Shown here piece after piece: positions 1-8,509 of a stretch of DNA of 64,000 nt; within the stretch, counting starts at the first letter, position 1; every line of letters starts with the position of its first letter. Where the stretch lies: NCBI RefSeq assembly GCF_048060115.1, contig NZ_JBHMIM010000025.1, positions 1-64,000 on the forward strand, read 5' to 3'. The notes under the pieces were generated by a model that was given only the letters and a program-made list of their open reading frames with translations, had not been told where the DNA came from and ran no database searches. The position numbers and the translations under genes were made by a program. The stretch is from Micromonospora_E sp048060115 (lineage in GTDB: Bacteria > Actinomycetota > Actinomycetes > Mycobacteriales > Micromonosporaceae).

Positions 1-1097
1 CGGCGCAGCCCGAGCCAGCCGCGGCCCCGGAGCAGCCCGAGCCAGCCGCGGCCCCGGCCGGTGCCTCGTACGCCAGCCCGGCCCCGGCCACCGAGACCGC
101 CGCCGCGCCGGCCCAGGCGGAGCGTGCGGCGCAGCCCGCCGCCGCCACGGCGGCCAGCGCGAACGGCGACGGCGGCTACGTCACCCCGCTGGTGCGCAAA
201 CTCGCCGCCGAGCAGGGCGTCAGCCTGAGCGAGGTGCGGGGTACCGGCGTCGGCGGCCGGATCCGCAAGCAGGACGTACTGTCCGTGGCCGAAGCCGCCC
301 GGGCCGCCGCCGAGCGGGCCAAGTCGGCACCGACCGCCGCCGCGCCAGCGGCGAAACCGCAGCCGAGCCCGCTGCGGGGGCGTACCGAGAAGATGACCCG
401 GACCCGGACCGTCATCGCCAAGCGGATGTTCGAGTCGTTGCAGAGCTCGGCCCAGCTGACCACGGTGGTCGAGGTCGACGTGACCAAGATCGCCCGGTTG
501 CGGGCCAAGGTGAAGGGCGACTTCCTGGCCAAGCACGGCGTCAAGCTGTCGTTCCTGCCGTTCTTCGCGCTGGCCGCGGTGGAGGCGCTGCGCACCTACC
601 CAGTGGTCAACGCCTCGATCGACATGCAGGGCGGCACCATCACCTACCCCGACGGCGAACACCTCGGCATCGCGGTGGACACCGACCGGGGCCTGCTGGT
701 CCCGGTGATCAGCGACGCCGGTGACCTCAACCTGGGCGGGCTGGCCCGACGGATCGCCGACGTGGCGGAGCGGACCCGGACCAACAAGATCGGTCCGGAC
801 GAGCTCTCCGGCGCGACCTTCACGCTGACCAACACCGGCAGCCGGGGCGCGCTGTTCGACACGCCGATCGTCCCCTCGCCGCAGGCGGCGATCCTGGGCA
901 CCGGCGCGGTGGTCAAACGGGCCGCGGTGGTAACCGATCCCGAGCTGGGTGAGGTGATCGCACCTCGGTCGATGGTCTTCCTGGCGCTGTCCTACGATCA
1001 CCGGCTGGTCGACGGTGCCGATGCCGCCCGGTTCCTCACCGCGGTGAAGGACCGGCTGGAGGCCGGCGCGTTCGAGGGCGAGCTCGGCCTGTCCTGA
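1..1097 (+). CDS. sucB: Dihydrolipoamide succinyltransferase (E2 of 2-oxoglutarate dehydrogenase), 3' part
   Basis: The reading frame is open from base 3 and gives 364 residues; the lipoyl domain(s) and start lie before the window. Seen in order are an Ala/Pro/Glu-rich linker (about residues 1-55), a peripheral subunit-binding domain starting at YVTPLVRKLAAEQGV that would bind E3, and the acyltransferase domain ending with the catalytic motif DHRLVDG. E2 transfers the acyl group from lipoyl-lysine to CoA. It matches M. tuberculosis dlaT (Rv2215) in sequence type and neighbourhood. lipB and lipA 5.6-6.4 kb downstream make the lipoyl cofactor it needs. Whether it acts mainly in the succinyl or acetyl complex cannot be decided from this fragment. 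Confidence 0.93.
   Translation, partial: AQPEPAAAPEQPEPAAAPAGASYASPAPATETAAAPAQAERAAQPAAATAASANGDGGYVTPLVRKLAAEQGVSLSEVRGTGVGGRIRKQDVLSVAEAARAAAERAKSAPTAAAPAAKPQPSPLRGRTEKMTRTRTVIAKRMFESLQSSAQLTTVVEVDVTKIARLRAKVKGDFLAKHGVKLSFLPFFALAAVEALRTYPVVNASIDMQGGTITYPDGEHLGIAVDTDRGLLVPVISDAGDLNLGGLARRIADVAERTRTNKIGPDELSGATFTLTNTGSRGALFDTPIVPSPQAAILGTGAVVKRAAVVTDPELGEVIAPRSMVFLALSYDHRLVDGADAARFLTAVKDRLEAGAFEGELGLS
6..59 (+). repeat. Two tandem 27-bp units in the E2 linker
   Basis: The nine-residue unit QPEPAAAPE is followed directly by QPEPAAAPA, encoded by nearly identical 27-bp copies (6-32 and 33-59). It lies in the flexible Ala-Pro linker of E2; more copies may lie before the window. Linkers of this type vary in length by repeat slippage. 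Confidence 0.8.
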
Positions 1098-1120
1098 TCC
1101 GGTGACCGACACCGACGGCG

Positions 1121-1158
1121 CGAAGGGCGCCGGCCGTTCATCCGGCCGGCGCCCTTCG
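1121..1158 (+). terminator. 16-bp perfect hairpin after the E2 gene
   Basis: Arms 1121-1136 and 1143-1158 are exact reverse complements around the 6-nt loop TTCATC, 24 bp after the E2 stop codon. There is no U-tract, as is common in actinomycete terminators. It probably ends transcription of the dehydrogenase operon before the epimerase gene. Confidence 0.7.
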
Positions 1159-1275
1159 CCTGCGCCCACCGGAACGTACTCCGGCGTCCACCCAGGCTCG
1201 GGCACCGACGCCGATCGGTGAACCGGATCGGGACTCCCCGCATCTGCCGGCGCGCCCGTCGGCGAAGATGTCGGT

Positions 1276-2178
1276 ATGCGCATCCTTCTGGCCGGCGCGT
1301 CCGGCTTCCTCGGCACCCGGCTCGTGGCCCGACTCCGCGCTGACGGGCACGACACCGTCCGACTGGTCCGACGACCGGCGCCGGGCCCGGGCGAGTTCAC
1401 CTGGTCGCCGTCGGCCGGGCAGCTCGATCCGGCGGTACTCGCCGGCGTCTCGGCAGTGATCAATCTCGCCGGCGCCGGGGTGGGCGACAAGCGCTGGACC
1501 GACAGCTACAAGGCGCTGATCCGGTCCAGCCGGGTGGACAGCACCAGCACCCTCGCCACCGCGATCGCGGCACTGCCGGCCGCCGACCGGCCGTCGGTGC
1601 TGCTCAACTCCTCCGCCGTCGGCTGGTACGGCGACACCGGTGACCAGCCTGTCGAGGAGAACGCCCCGGCCGGCGAGGGGTTCCTGTCCGACGTCGCCCG
1701 GGTCTGGGAGGCCGCGACCGGTCCGGCCGAGGACGCCGGGGTACGGGTGGTCCGGCTGCGCACCGGTCTGCCGTTGCACCGCGACGGGGGCCTGCTCAAG
1801 CCGCAGTTGCTGCCGTTCCGGCTGGGGCTGGGCGGCAAGCTCGGCAGCGGTCGGCAGTGGGTGCCGTGGATCGCTCTGGCGGACTGGCTGGCCGCGGTGT
1901 CGTTCCTGCTGGAACGCGAGGACATCGCCGGGCCGGTCAACGTGGTGGGGCCGACGCCGGTGACCAACGCGGCGTTCGGCAAGGCGCTCGGGGCGGCGGT
2001 GCACCGGCCGGCCATCATGCCGATCCCGGCGCTCGCGCTGCAGGTGGCGCTCGGCGAGTTCGCCGTCGAGGCGCTACGCAGCGCCCGGGTGCTGCCCGGG
2101 GTGCTCAACCAGGCCGGGTTCGACTTCCAGTACCCGGATCTACCGCAAGCGCTGCAGGCCGCCCTGCACGACAGCTGA
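1276..2178 (+). CDS. TIGR01777-family SDR epimerase (Rv2216-like)
   Basis: A 300-residue extended short-chain dehydrogenase. The N-terminus has the nucleotide-binding motif GASGFLG (residues 7-13), and NSSAVGWYGDTGD is the family-typical segment around the active site. The C-terminal helical part (about 230-295) is the DUF1731-like tail of the TIGR01777 group (E. coli YfcH, M. tuberculosis Rv2216). The substrate is unknown. In actinobacteria this gene sits between the E2 gene and lipB/lipA, as here, although four genes have come between. The start ATG at 1276 opens just upstream of the glycine-rich motif. The 3' end overlaps the convergent flavin oxidoreductase gene by 39 bp. Confidence 0.88.
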   Translation: MRILLAGASGFLGTRLVARLRADGHDTVRLVRRPAPGPGEFTWSPSAGQLDPAVLAGVSAVINLAGAGVGDKRWTDSYKALIRSSRVDSTSTLATAIAALPAADRPSVLLNSSAVGWYGDTGDQPVEENAPAGEGFLSDVARVWEAATGPAEDAGVRVVRLRTGLPLHRDGGLLKPQLLPFRLGLGGKLGSGRQWVPWIALADWLAAVSFLLEREDIAGPVNVVGPTPVTNAAFGKALGAAVHRPAIMPIPALALQVALGEFAVEALRSARVLPGVLNQAGFDFQYPDLPQALQAALHDS

Positions 2179-3237
2179 GCCGCTGCCGGGCAACTGGCCG
2201 CCGGTCTGGTGGGTGCCGGCCAACGCGGGGAGCAGCTCCGCGCCGACGGCCGCGATCTGCTCGTCGACGGCTGCCGGGCCGACGCCTTCGACCATCAACA
2301 ACTGCCGGTGCACCCCGGTGACGGCGGCGCTCGCCGCCAGGTGCGCCGCGCACTCCTGCGCGCTGCCCAGTGGATGTGATCGCAGCAGGTGCTCGACGTA
2401 CGCGGCGAGGTCTCGGTGCACCGGGGGCGTGCCGTCGATGCGGACGTACTCCCTGGTGGTGGCGAGCCAGGGTGGCAGCGTCCGACGCAGCTGACGCAGC
2501 GCGGCGGCCCGGTCGTCGGCGAGTCCGATCAGGTGGACCGAGGCGTGCGGTACCGCCGCCGGGTCGTGGCCGTGCTCCGCCGCGATGTCGGCGTAGCGCG
2601 CCAGCATGGCAGCCTTCGCCGCGTCGTCGTCGTGCACGCCGAGCAGCAGCGGCAGCGCTCGGCTGGCGGCCAGGGCGACAGTGGCCGGCGACGTCGCCGC
2701 CGCCCAGATCGGGATCGGCCGGGCCGGCCTGGGCACCACCGGCACGTCCTGGAAGGTGAAGAACTCGCCGTCGGCGTCGACCGTCGCGGCACCGGAGAGC
2801 CAGCGGCGCAGCAGATCGAGTGCTTCGGCGAAGCCCTGCTGGTAGCGGTCCAGGCCGGTGCCGAAGACCGTCAGGTCGACCCAGGGGCCCCCGCGGGCGA
2901 CGCCGAGCCGGAAGCGCCCGCCGGAGACGGTGTCCAGCAGGATCGTCTCCTCGGCCAACGCGACCGGGTGCCGGTTGGACAGCACGGCAGCGGCGGTCCC
3001 GACGGCGATCCGGCTGGTCGCACCGAGCAGGTAGCCGGCCAGGGTGGTGGCCGACGGGCACTGCCCGTACGAGATGAAGTGGTGTTCGGCCAGCCACACG
3101 CCGCCGAGGCCGGCTGCCTCGGCGGCGCGGGCATACCCGACGGTGGCCGGCAGTCCGTGCGCCGCCAGCAGGAACAGATCCACTTCCGGCTGGTCACGGT
3201 CGCCGGCCACCGCCGGTACGGTCGGATCAGCAGTCAC
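2140..3237 (-). CDS. LLM-class flavin-dependent oxidoreductase (luciferase-like)
   Basis: A 365-residue bacterial luciferase-like monooxygenase with a TIM-barrel fold. WLAEHHFISYG and RFRLGVARGGPW are typical of the family, which uses FMN or F420 with an unknown organic substrate. The GTG start (3237) lies inside the last codons of the preceding gene (11-bp overlap), so the two are translationally coupled. It is the third gene of a leftward operon with a ParA/CooC-like ATPase and a small SCO5389-like protein. The unusual company of an ATPase suggests a dedicated function, but the sequence does not show which. The C-terminus beyond about residue 345 is low-complexity. Confidence 0.85.
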   Translation of the reverse strand: MTADPTVPAVAGDRDQPEVDLFLLAAHGLPATVGYARAAEAAGLGGVWLAEHHFISYGQCPSATTLAGYLLGATSRIAVGTAAAVLSNRHPVALAEETILLDTVSGGRFRLGVARGGPWVDLTVFGTGLDRYQQGFAEALDLLRRWLSGAATVDADGEFFTFQDVPVVPRPARPIPIWAAATSPATVALAASRALPLLLGVHDDDAAKAAMLARYADIAAEHGHDPAAVPHASVHLIGLADDRAAALRQLRRTLPPWLATTREYVRIDGTPPVHRDLAAYVEHLLRSHPLGSAQECAAHLAASAAVTGVHRQLLMVEGVGPAAVDEQIAAVGAELLPALAGTHQTGGQLPGSGSAVVQGGLQRLR

Positions 3238-3619
3238 GCAGCTCGGGCGACTGGTTGCGCAGCTGGGCGACCGGGGAGATGAACCGTTGGTAGGTCTCGC
3301 CGCCGACGGCGGCGAGCTTGAAGGCGGCTACCCGGTGGCAGTTCTGGAAGGCCAGCTTCACGCCGAAGTGACGCTCCAGGCCGCCCCGGATCGCGTCGCT
3401 GGCCAGGGCCCGCAGTAGTTGGCCGCGCTCGGCCTCGCTCGGCGGCGGCACCGCGTGGTCGGCGAACTCGGCCGTGGTGCCCTGGGCCTGGGCGGCCACC
3501 TCGGACACCACCGACCAGGCGTACGGCAGGGACTGGCGTACGCAGTCGACGAACTCGGCGTCGTCGACCTGGCCGGCTTCGGCCCGCTCCAGCAGAGCGG
3601 CGGGTACGTCGAGGGACAT
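3227..3619 (-). CDS. Small conserved actinobacterial protein, SCO5389-like
   Basis: A 130-residue soluble protein with no signal peptide or membrane segment. The central block SDAIRGGLERHFGVKLAFQN followed by CHRVA is the hallmark, recalled from memory, of the uncharacterised family named after Streptomyces coelicolor SCO5389; the ending NQSPELRDC is also typical. The ATG start has GAGGAG 5 nt upstream. It lies 21 bp after the ATPase gene and overlaps the flavin oxidoreductase gene by 11 bp, so the three form an operon. Function unknown; the conserved Cys-His pair could bind metal or a cofactor, but that is a guess. Confidence 0.75.
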   Translation of the reverse strand: MSLDVPAALLERAEAGQVDDAEFVDCVRQSLPYAWSVVSEVAAQAQGTTAEFADHAVPPPSEAERGQLLRALASDAIRGGLERHFGVKLAFQNCHRVAAFKLAAVGGETYQRFISPVAQLRNQSPELRDC

Positions 3620-3640
3620 GCTTTCTCCTCACGCAGATGG

Positions 3641-4621
3641 TCAGCGAACCAGGAGATCTGGTCCGAGGACGAACTCCGGATCGACCTGGTCGGCGAGGTT
3701 CTCACCGACCCGGTCGTTGGCCCAGGCGGCGGCGTTGCGTAGGTGGAACTCCACCGCCTGCCGGGTGTAGCTGGCCCAGTCCTGCACACAAGCATCGACG
3801 GTTGTACGCATCGTGTCCAGTGCGTCACGATTAGCTGGCTCCATCGCGGTGATCGGTTGGTGCTGGCCCCGTTCGGCCGCCTTGACGAAGCCAGAGCGAC
3901 CGATCCAGGTCAACAGGTCGTCGCCGACGTGTTCGCGCAGGAAGTCCACGTCGGACTCATCGTCGATCTTGTTGCCGACCACGTGCACCCGCACCCCGTG
4001 GTCCCGGGCGTACCCGACGTACTGCCGGTAGACGCCGACGCTGCGTACCGTCGGCTCGCAGACCAGGAAGGTCGCGTCGAAGCGGGTGAACAACCCGGAG
4101 GCGAACGAGTCGGCGCCGGCGGTCATGTCGACGACGACGTATTCACCGGGGCCGTCGACGAGGTGGTTCAGCAGCAACTCCACCGCGCCGACCTTGGAGT
4201 GGTAGCAGGCGACACCGAGGTCGTCGGTGGCGAACGGGCCGGTGACCGCCAACCGGATGCCGGCGACCTCGCGGACCAACGCGTCGTAGACCGGGTTGGC
4301 ACCGGCCACGGTGAGCAGCCGGGAACCGCGACCCGGCGGCGTCGTCTTGACCATCACGGCGGCCGAACTGATCCGCGGGTTGTCACCGCGCAGATACTCC
4401 TTGATGTCGACCATGTGGTCGCCGAGCGCCGGCAGCAGGACCGCCTCGTCGTCACTGGCACCGAGGGCGGCGGCGAGGTGCTGGTTGATGTCGGCGTCGA
4501 TGGCCAGCAACGGGGCCGGGCGGGCGTCGGGGCCGGTGGTCGTGGCCGCCAGGTGGCGGGCGAACAGCGCGGCGAGGGTGGTCTTGCCACTGCCGCCCTT
4601 GCCGACAAAACAGATCTTCAC
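3641..4621 (-). CDS. ParA/MinD/CooC-like P-loop ATPase
   Basis: A 326-residue deviant Walker-A ATPase: residues 6-14 read GKGGSGKTT, with the signature lysine of the SIMIBI class. DADINQHLAAALG follows as switch region and VVVDMTAGADSFASGLF as a Walker-B-like segment; VGNKIDDESD supplies the base-specificity NKxD-type motif. These features suit CooC-type nickel-insertion ATPases or ParA-like positioning proteins better than chromosome-partition ParA. I chose the GTG at 4621 rather than the upstream TTG (4645) because GGGAGA lies 6 nt before it and the protein then begins MKICFVGKGG. It is the first gene of the three-gene operon, with a perfect palindrome in its promoter region. Confidence 0.85.
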   Translation of the reverse strand: MKICFVGKGGSGKTTLAALFARHLAATTTGPDARPAPLLAIDADINQHLAAALGASDDEAVLLPALGDHMVDIKEYLRGDNPRISSAAVMVKTTPPGRGSRLLTVAGANPVYDALVREVAGIRLAVTGPFATDDLGVACYHSKVGAVELLLNHLVDGPGEYVVVDMTAGADSFASGLFTRFDATFLVCEPTVRSVGVYRQYVGYARDHGVRVHVVGNKIDDESDVDFLREHVGDDLLTWIGRSGFVKAAERGQHQPITAMEPANRDALDTMRTTVDACVQDWASYTRQAVEFHLRNAAAWANDRVGENLADQVDPEFVLGPDLLVR

Positions 4622-4658
4622 CGCAGGTCTCCCCAAACAACTCAACAGGTACGGTTAC

Positions 4659-4677
4659 ATTGGAAGTCATTTCCAAT
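4659..4677. promoter_or_regulatory. Perfect palindrome, candidate operator
   Basis: ATTGGAA-gtcat-TTCCAAT: 7-bp arms around a 5-bp spacer, in the 115-bp gap between the divergent ATPase operon and the membrane-protein gene. The size and symmetry suit a dimeric regulator, for example of the TetR type. It is an AT-rich island in GC-rich DNA, which supports a promoter here. The regulator is not encoded next to it. Confidence 0.5.
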
Positions 4678-4736
4678 AACTTCGTCAAGCTTAGGTACGT
4701 CACGGGCGTGTCGGGCGAAATTGGTAATCTCCGCCG

Positions 4737-6680
4737 GTGCCAGCCGCCGTGTCCCCACTGCCCGACGCCGACGCCCACCCCGACGACGAGTCGTCCGGCG
4801 ACGGCGCGCCCACCCGGGCCGACCAGGGGCAGCCGGCCGCGGTCCGCCGCCGCGGGCGACGCGCCGACCTCACCGTGGCCACGGTCGCGCTGGCCCTCGC
4901 CGGTTGGGTCACCAGCGGCCTGTGGGTCGGCCCGAACAGCCGGGCGATCACCGTCAACTCCAGCGACCAGGCGCTGTTCGAGTGGCTGCTGTCCTACGGC
5001 GCGTACGCGCTGACCCACGGCGAGAACCCGCTGTTCACGTACCTGCTCAACGCGCCGGACGGGGTCAACCTCGCGGTCAACACCTCGATCACCGTCTACG
5101 CGGTGATCTTCGCACCGCTGACGTTCCTGATCGGACCGCCGGCCACCTTCCTGGTGATCCTCACACTCAACCTGGCCGGCACCGGCTTCGCCTGGTACTG
5201 GCTGCTGTCCCGGCTGCGCCCGGGTACCCCCGGCGGCACCGGCTCGGTCGGCGAACCGTTCGTGTCGTCCCGGCTCGCCGCCGCCGTCGGCGGACTGTTC
5301 TGCGGCTTCGCGCCGGCCATGGTCTCGCACGCCAACGCCCACCTCAACTGGACCGCCGGCTGGCTGGTGCCGGTTGTCGTCTGGTGGGTGCTGGCACTGC
5401 GCGGACGACCCGGGGCACGACCGCTGGCCGCCGGCGGCTGGGCCCGCAACGGACTGATCCTCGGCGCGCTCGTCGCCGGCTCCTTCTCCATCGCCGCCGA
5501 GGGCCTGTTCTTCACCGCCCTAGCCTGCGGAGTCTTCCTCGGCGTCTGGGCGGCGGACCGCAGCCGCCGCGCCGAGGTACGCGACGCGCTCCCCCGGCTG
5601 CTGCGCGGCCTGGCGGTCACCGCCGCGGTGGCCACCACGTTGCTGGCGTACCCGCTGTGGTTGCACTTCTTCGGGCCGCAGGTGTTCCACGGCACCGGGT
5701 TCGACGCTCGGGTGCACAGCGAGGACCTCCTCGCCTACGGCGCGTTCCCGCAGCGGTCGCTGGCCGGCGTCGCCGGGCTCGGCACCGGGCTGGCACCGAA
5801 CGAGACCGAGGAGAACAGCTTCTTCGGCGTACCGCTGCTGGTGTTGACCCTCGCCTGTCTGGTGCTGCTCTGGCGCGCGGCGTCGCCCGGTCGGCGGGCC
5901 ACCCTGCGGGCGCTCGCCGTCACCGGAGCCGTGTTCACCGTGCTCTCCTGGGGGCCGCGGCTGAAGTTCGACGGCACCATCACCGACATCGGGCTGCCGT
6001 ACGCCCCACTGGCCGGTGCCCCGATCTTCAACGCCGCGCTACCGGCACGGCTGGCGATGGTCGTCACCCCGATCATCGGCATCCTGCTCGCCCTCGCCGT
6101 CGACCACCTGCTCCGCAGCGCGGCACCCCGCCGGATGCTGTGGGCGGGTGCGTTCGCCGTGGCGCTGCTGCCGCTGATCCCGGTCAGCCTGCTCACCGTC
6201 GAACGGGAGCCGATCCCCACCTTCATCACCTCCGGTGCCTGGCGCGAGCACGTCAGCCAGGGCGGGGTGCTCGCCCCGGTGCCGTTCACCCTCGACGTGC
6301 TACCCGACGGGCAGCGCTGGCAGGCCCACGCCTTCGCCCACCGGCAGGGCGAGTTCGCCATCCCGTCCGGCTTCTTCCTCGGCCCGGGCGGTCCGGACGG
6401 TCGGGGCCGGATCGGACCGGTCCCGCGCGCCACCGACGGGCTGCTGCACGAGGTGGCCCGGACCGGGGTGGTGCCACCGATCGACGACACCGACCGGGCG
6501 GCCGCCCGCGCCGACCTGAACCACTGGGGTGCCGAGGCCGTCGTGCTGGCCGACCAGGTGCACGGGGCCAAGTTCCCGGTCGACGCCGAGGCGCTGCTGA
6601 CGGCCACCACCGAACTGCTCGGACCGCCGCAGCGGGTCGTCGACGTCTGGCTCTGGCCCGCCCCGGCCGGCGGCTGGTGA
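4737..6680 (+). CDS. Large polytopic membrane protein, GT-C glycosyltransferase-like
   Basis: A 647-residue protein with a hydrophilic N-terminus of about 45 residues (Asp/Pro-rich), then about ten to twelve hydrophobic segments to about residue 480, and a C-terminal soluble domain of about 150 residues. An early extramembrane loop after the first membrane segment, containing NSSDQALFEW, is arranged like the acidic loop of GT-C mannosyl/arabinosyltransferases that use polyprenyl-phosphate sugars. The assignment is by architecture only; no catalytic residue can be proven. It starts at GTG 4737, divergent from the ATPase operon, and is followed 51 bp later by lipB. It could act in lipoglycan or cell-wall glycan assembly. 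Confidence 0.6.
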   Translation: MPAAVSPLPDADAHPDDESSGDGAPTRADQGQPAAVRRRGRRADLTVATVALALAGWVTSGLWVGPNSRAITVNSSDQALFEWLLSYGAYALTHGENPLFTYLLNAPDGVNLAVNTSITVYAVIFAPLTFLIGPPATFLVILTLNLAGTGFAWYWLLSRLRPGTPGGTGSVGEPFVSSRLAAAVGGLFCGFAPAMVSHANAHLNWTAGWLVPVVVWWVLALRGRPGARPLAAGGWARNGLILGALVAGSFSIAAEGLFFTALACGVFLGVWAADRSRRAEVRDALPRLLRGLAVTAAVATTLLAYPLWLHFFGPQVFHGTGFDARVHSEDLLAYGAFPQRSLAGVAGLGTGLAPNETEENSFFGVPLLVLTLACLVLLWRAASPGRRATLRALAVTGAVFTVLSWGPRLKFDGTITDIGLPYAPLAGAPIFNAALPARLAMVVTPIIGILLALAVDHLLRSAAPRRMLWAGAFAVALLPLIPVSLLTVEREPIPTFITSGAWREHVSQGGVLAPVPFTLDVLPDGQRWQAHAFAHRQGEFAIPSGFFLGPGGPDGRGRIGPVPRATDGLLHEVARTGVVPPIDDTDRAAARADLNHWGAEAVVLADQVHGAKFPVDAEALLTATTELLGPPQRVVDVWLWPAPAGGW

Positions 6681-6731
6681 TCGCCGCCACGGATCGGCCG
6701 GACCGGCCGGTGACGCATTACCCTGGTCGGT

Positions 6732-7373
6732 GTGACCAGCACCGTTTCGCGTCTGCGTAGTGTCCGCGCCGGAGTCGTCGAGTACCAGAGCGCCTGGCAG
6801 GAGCAGCGTCGGCTGCACGCCGCCGTCGTGGCCGGCGAGGAGCCGGACACGGTGCTGCTGCTGGAACACCCGGCGGTCTACACCGCCGGCAAACGTACCG
6901 AGGCGTGGGACCGCCCGATGGACGGCACCCCGGTGGTCGATGTCGACCGGGGCGGCAAGATCACCTGGCACGGCCCCGGGCAGCTGGTCGGCTATCCGAT
7001 CGTGCGCCTGCCCGAGCCGATCGACGTGGTCGCCTACGTACGCCGGGTCGAACAGCTGCTGATCGACGTGTGTGCCGAGCTCGGGTTGGCCACCACCCGG
7101 CTGCAGGGGCCGAACCACAGTGGAGTGTGGGTGCCCGAGGACGACCGTGGCCCGGCCCGAAAGGTGGCGGCGATCGGCATCCGGGTGGCCCGGGGGGTCA
7201 CCCAGCACGGCTTCGCCATCAACTGCGACCCCGACCTGACGGCGTACGACCGGATCGTGCCCTGCGGCCTGCGCGACGTCGGGGTGACGTCCCTCGCCGC
7301 CGAGCTGGGCCGGCCGGTCACCGTCGCCGAGGTGCTGCCCGTCGTCGAGCGGCACCTGCCGACGCTCGGCTGA
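6732..7373 (+). CDS. lipB: Lipoyl(octanoyl) transferase
   Basis: A 213-residue enzyme that moves octanoate from octanoyl-ACP to the lipoyl domains of E2 and GcvH. Visible features are LLLEHPAVYTAGKR, the motif GGKITWHGPGQLVGYP, the catalytic lysine in RKVAAIG and the catalytic cysteine in IVPCGL. Length and motif order match M. tuberculosis LipB (Rv2217). The GTG start at 6732 fits the family N-terminus. A 13-bp hairpin separates it from lipA, so the two may be partly independently expressed. It works on the E2 encoded at the left edge of the window. Confidence 0.96.
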   Translation: MTSTVSRLRSVRAGVVEYQSAWQEQRRLHAAVVAGEEPDTVLLLEHPAVYTAGKRTEAWDRPMDGTPVVDVDRGGKITWHGPGQLVGYPIVRLPEPIDVVAYVRRVEQLLIDVCAELGLATTRLQGPNHSGVWVPEDDRGPARKVAAIGIRVARGVTQHGFAINCDPDLTAYDRIVPCGLRDVGVTSLAAELGRPVTVAEVLPVVERHLPTLG

Positions 7374-7412
7374 CGGCGCCGATCTGTGGGCCGCGCAGGC
7401 CGATGTGTCGCG

Positions 7413-7442
7413 CGGGCCGGGTGAGCGAACTCACCCGGCCCG
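7413..7442 (+). terminator. 13-bp hairpin between lipB and lipA
   Basis: Arms 7413-7425 and 7430-7442 pair perfectly around the 4-nt loop CGAA, 39 bp after the lipB stop. It may be a terminator or attenuator, making lipA expression partly separate from lipB. Confidence 0.55.
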
Positions 7443-7502
7443 GCCCCGTGGGTGGGTCGGCTGATCCCCCGGCGGGACACCGGTCGGCGTAGGCTGACAA
7501 GG

Positions 7503-8444
7503 GTGACTATTGCTCCCGAGGGACGACGCCTACTGCGCCTGGAGGCCCGAAACGCCGAGACCCCGATCGAGCGGAAACCCCCGTGGATCAAGGTCAAGGC
7601 CAAAATGGGGCCGGAGTTCACCCAGTTGCGTGGGTTGGTGCAGCGCGAAGGGCTGCACACCGTCTGTCAGGAGGCCGGCTGCCCCAACATCTACGAATGT
7701 TGGGAAGACCGCGAGGCCACCTTCCTGATCGGCGGCGACCAGTGCACCCGGCGCTGTGACTTCTGCCAGATCGACACCGGCCGGCCCGCCGAGTTCGACG
7801 CCGACGAGCCCCGCCGCGTCGGCGAGTCGGTCGCCACCATGGGGTTGCGGTACGCGACCGTCACCGGCGTCGCCCGTGACGACCTGCCCGACGGCGGTGC
7901 CTGGCTGTACGCCGAGACCGTCCGGCAGATCCACGCGCTGCAGCCCGGCTGCGGGGTGGAGCTGCTGATCCCGGACTTCAACGGCGACGCCGGCCAGCTC
8001 GGTGCGGTCTTCGCCGCCCGGCCAGAGGTGCTCGCCCACAACGTCGAGACGGTGCCCCGGATCTTCAAGCGGATCCGGCCCGCCTTCCGGTACGACCGCT
8101 CGCTCGGCGTACTCACCCGGGCCCGGGCCGACGGCCTGGTCACCAAGTCCAACCTCATCCTCGGCCTCGGCGAGGAACGCGCCGAGGTGTCGCAGGCGTT
8201 GCGGGACCTGCACGACGCCGGCTGTGAGCTGATCACCATCACCCAGTACCTGCGGCCGACCCCACGCCACCACCCGGTGGAACGGTGGGTCAAGCCGGAG
8301 GAGTTCGTCGAGTTGCGCGACGAGGCCGAGCAGATCGGATTCGCCGGAGTGATGAGCGGCCCGCTGGTGCGTTCGTCGTACCGCGCCGGGCGCCTCTACC
8401 AGCAGGCGTTGCGACACCGCGAGGCCGCGCCGGCCGTCGGCTGA
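7503..8444 (+). CDS. lipA: Lipoyl synthase (radical SAM)
   Basis: A 313-residue radical-SAM enzyme that inserts two sulfurs into protein-bound octanoyl groups. It carries both iron-sulfur motifs: the auxiliary-cluster cysteines in CQEAGCPNIYEC and the SAM-cluster motif CTRRCDFC. The C-terminal GPLVRSSY supplies the conserved serine region that ligates the auxiliary cluster. The GTG at 7503 gives MTIAPEGRRLLRLE, like other actinobacterial LipA; an in-frame upstream start at 7452 lies too close to the intergenic hairpin. It acts after LipB on E2. Confidence 0.96.
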   Translation: MTIAPEGRRLLRLEARNAETPIERKPPWIKVKAKMGPEFTQLRGLVQREGLHTVCQEAGCPNIYECWEDREATFLIGGDQCTRRCDFCQIDTGRPAEFDADEPRRVGESVATMGLRYATVTGVARDDLPDGGAWLYAETVRQIHALQPGCGVELLIPDFNGDAGQLGAVFAARPEVLAHNVETVPRIFKRIRPAFRYDRSLGVLTRARADGLVTKSNLILGLGEERAEVSQALRDLHDAGCELITITQYLRPTPRHHPVERWVKPEEFVELRDEAEQIGFAGVMSGPLVRSSYRAGRLYQQALRHREAAPAVG

Positions 8445-8509
8445 GCCCCGCGCCGGCGGTCGGTCACCTGCGGGCTGCGGGCTCGCCTGCGGCAACTAGA
8501 CTGCCTCGC

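Noticed and set aside
3743..6760. 1005-codon open frame on the + strand
   Set aside because: It is antisense to the ATPase gene and out of frame with the membrane-protein gene; the product is Arg/Pro-rich without homology features.
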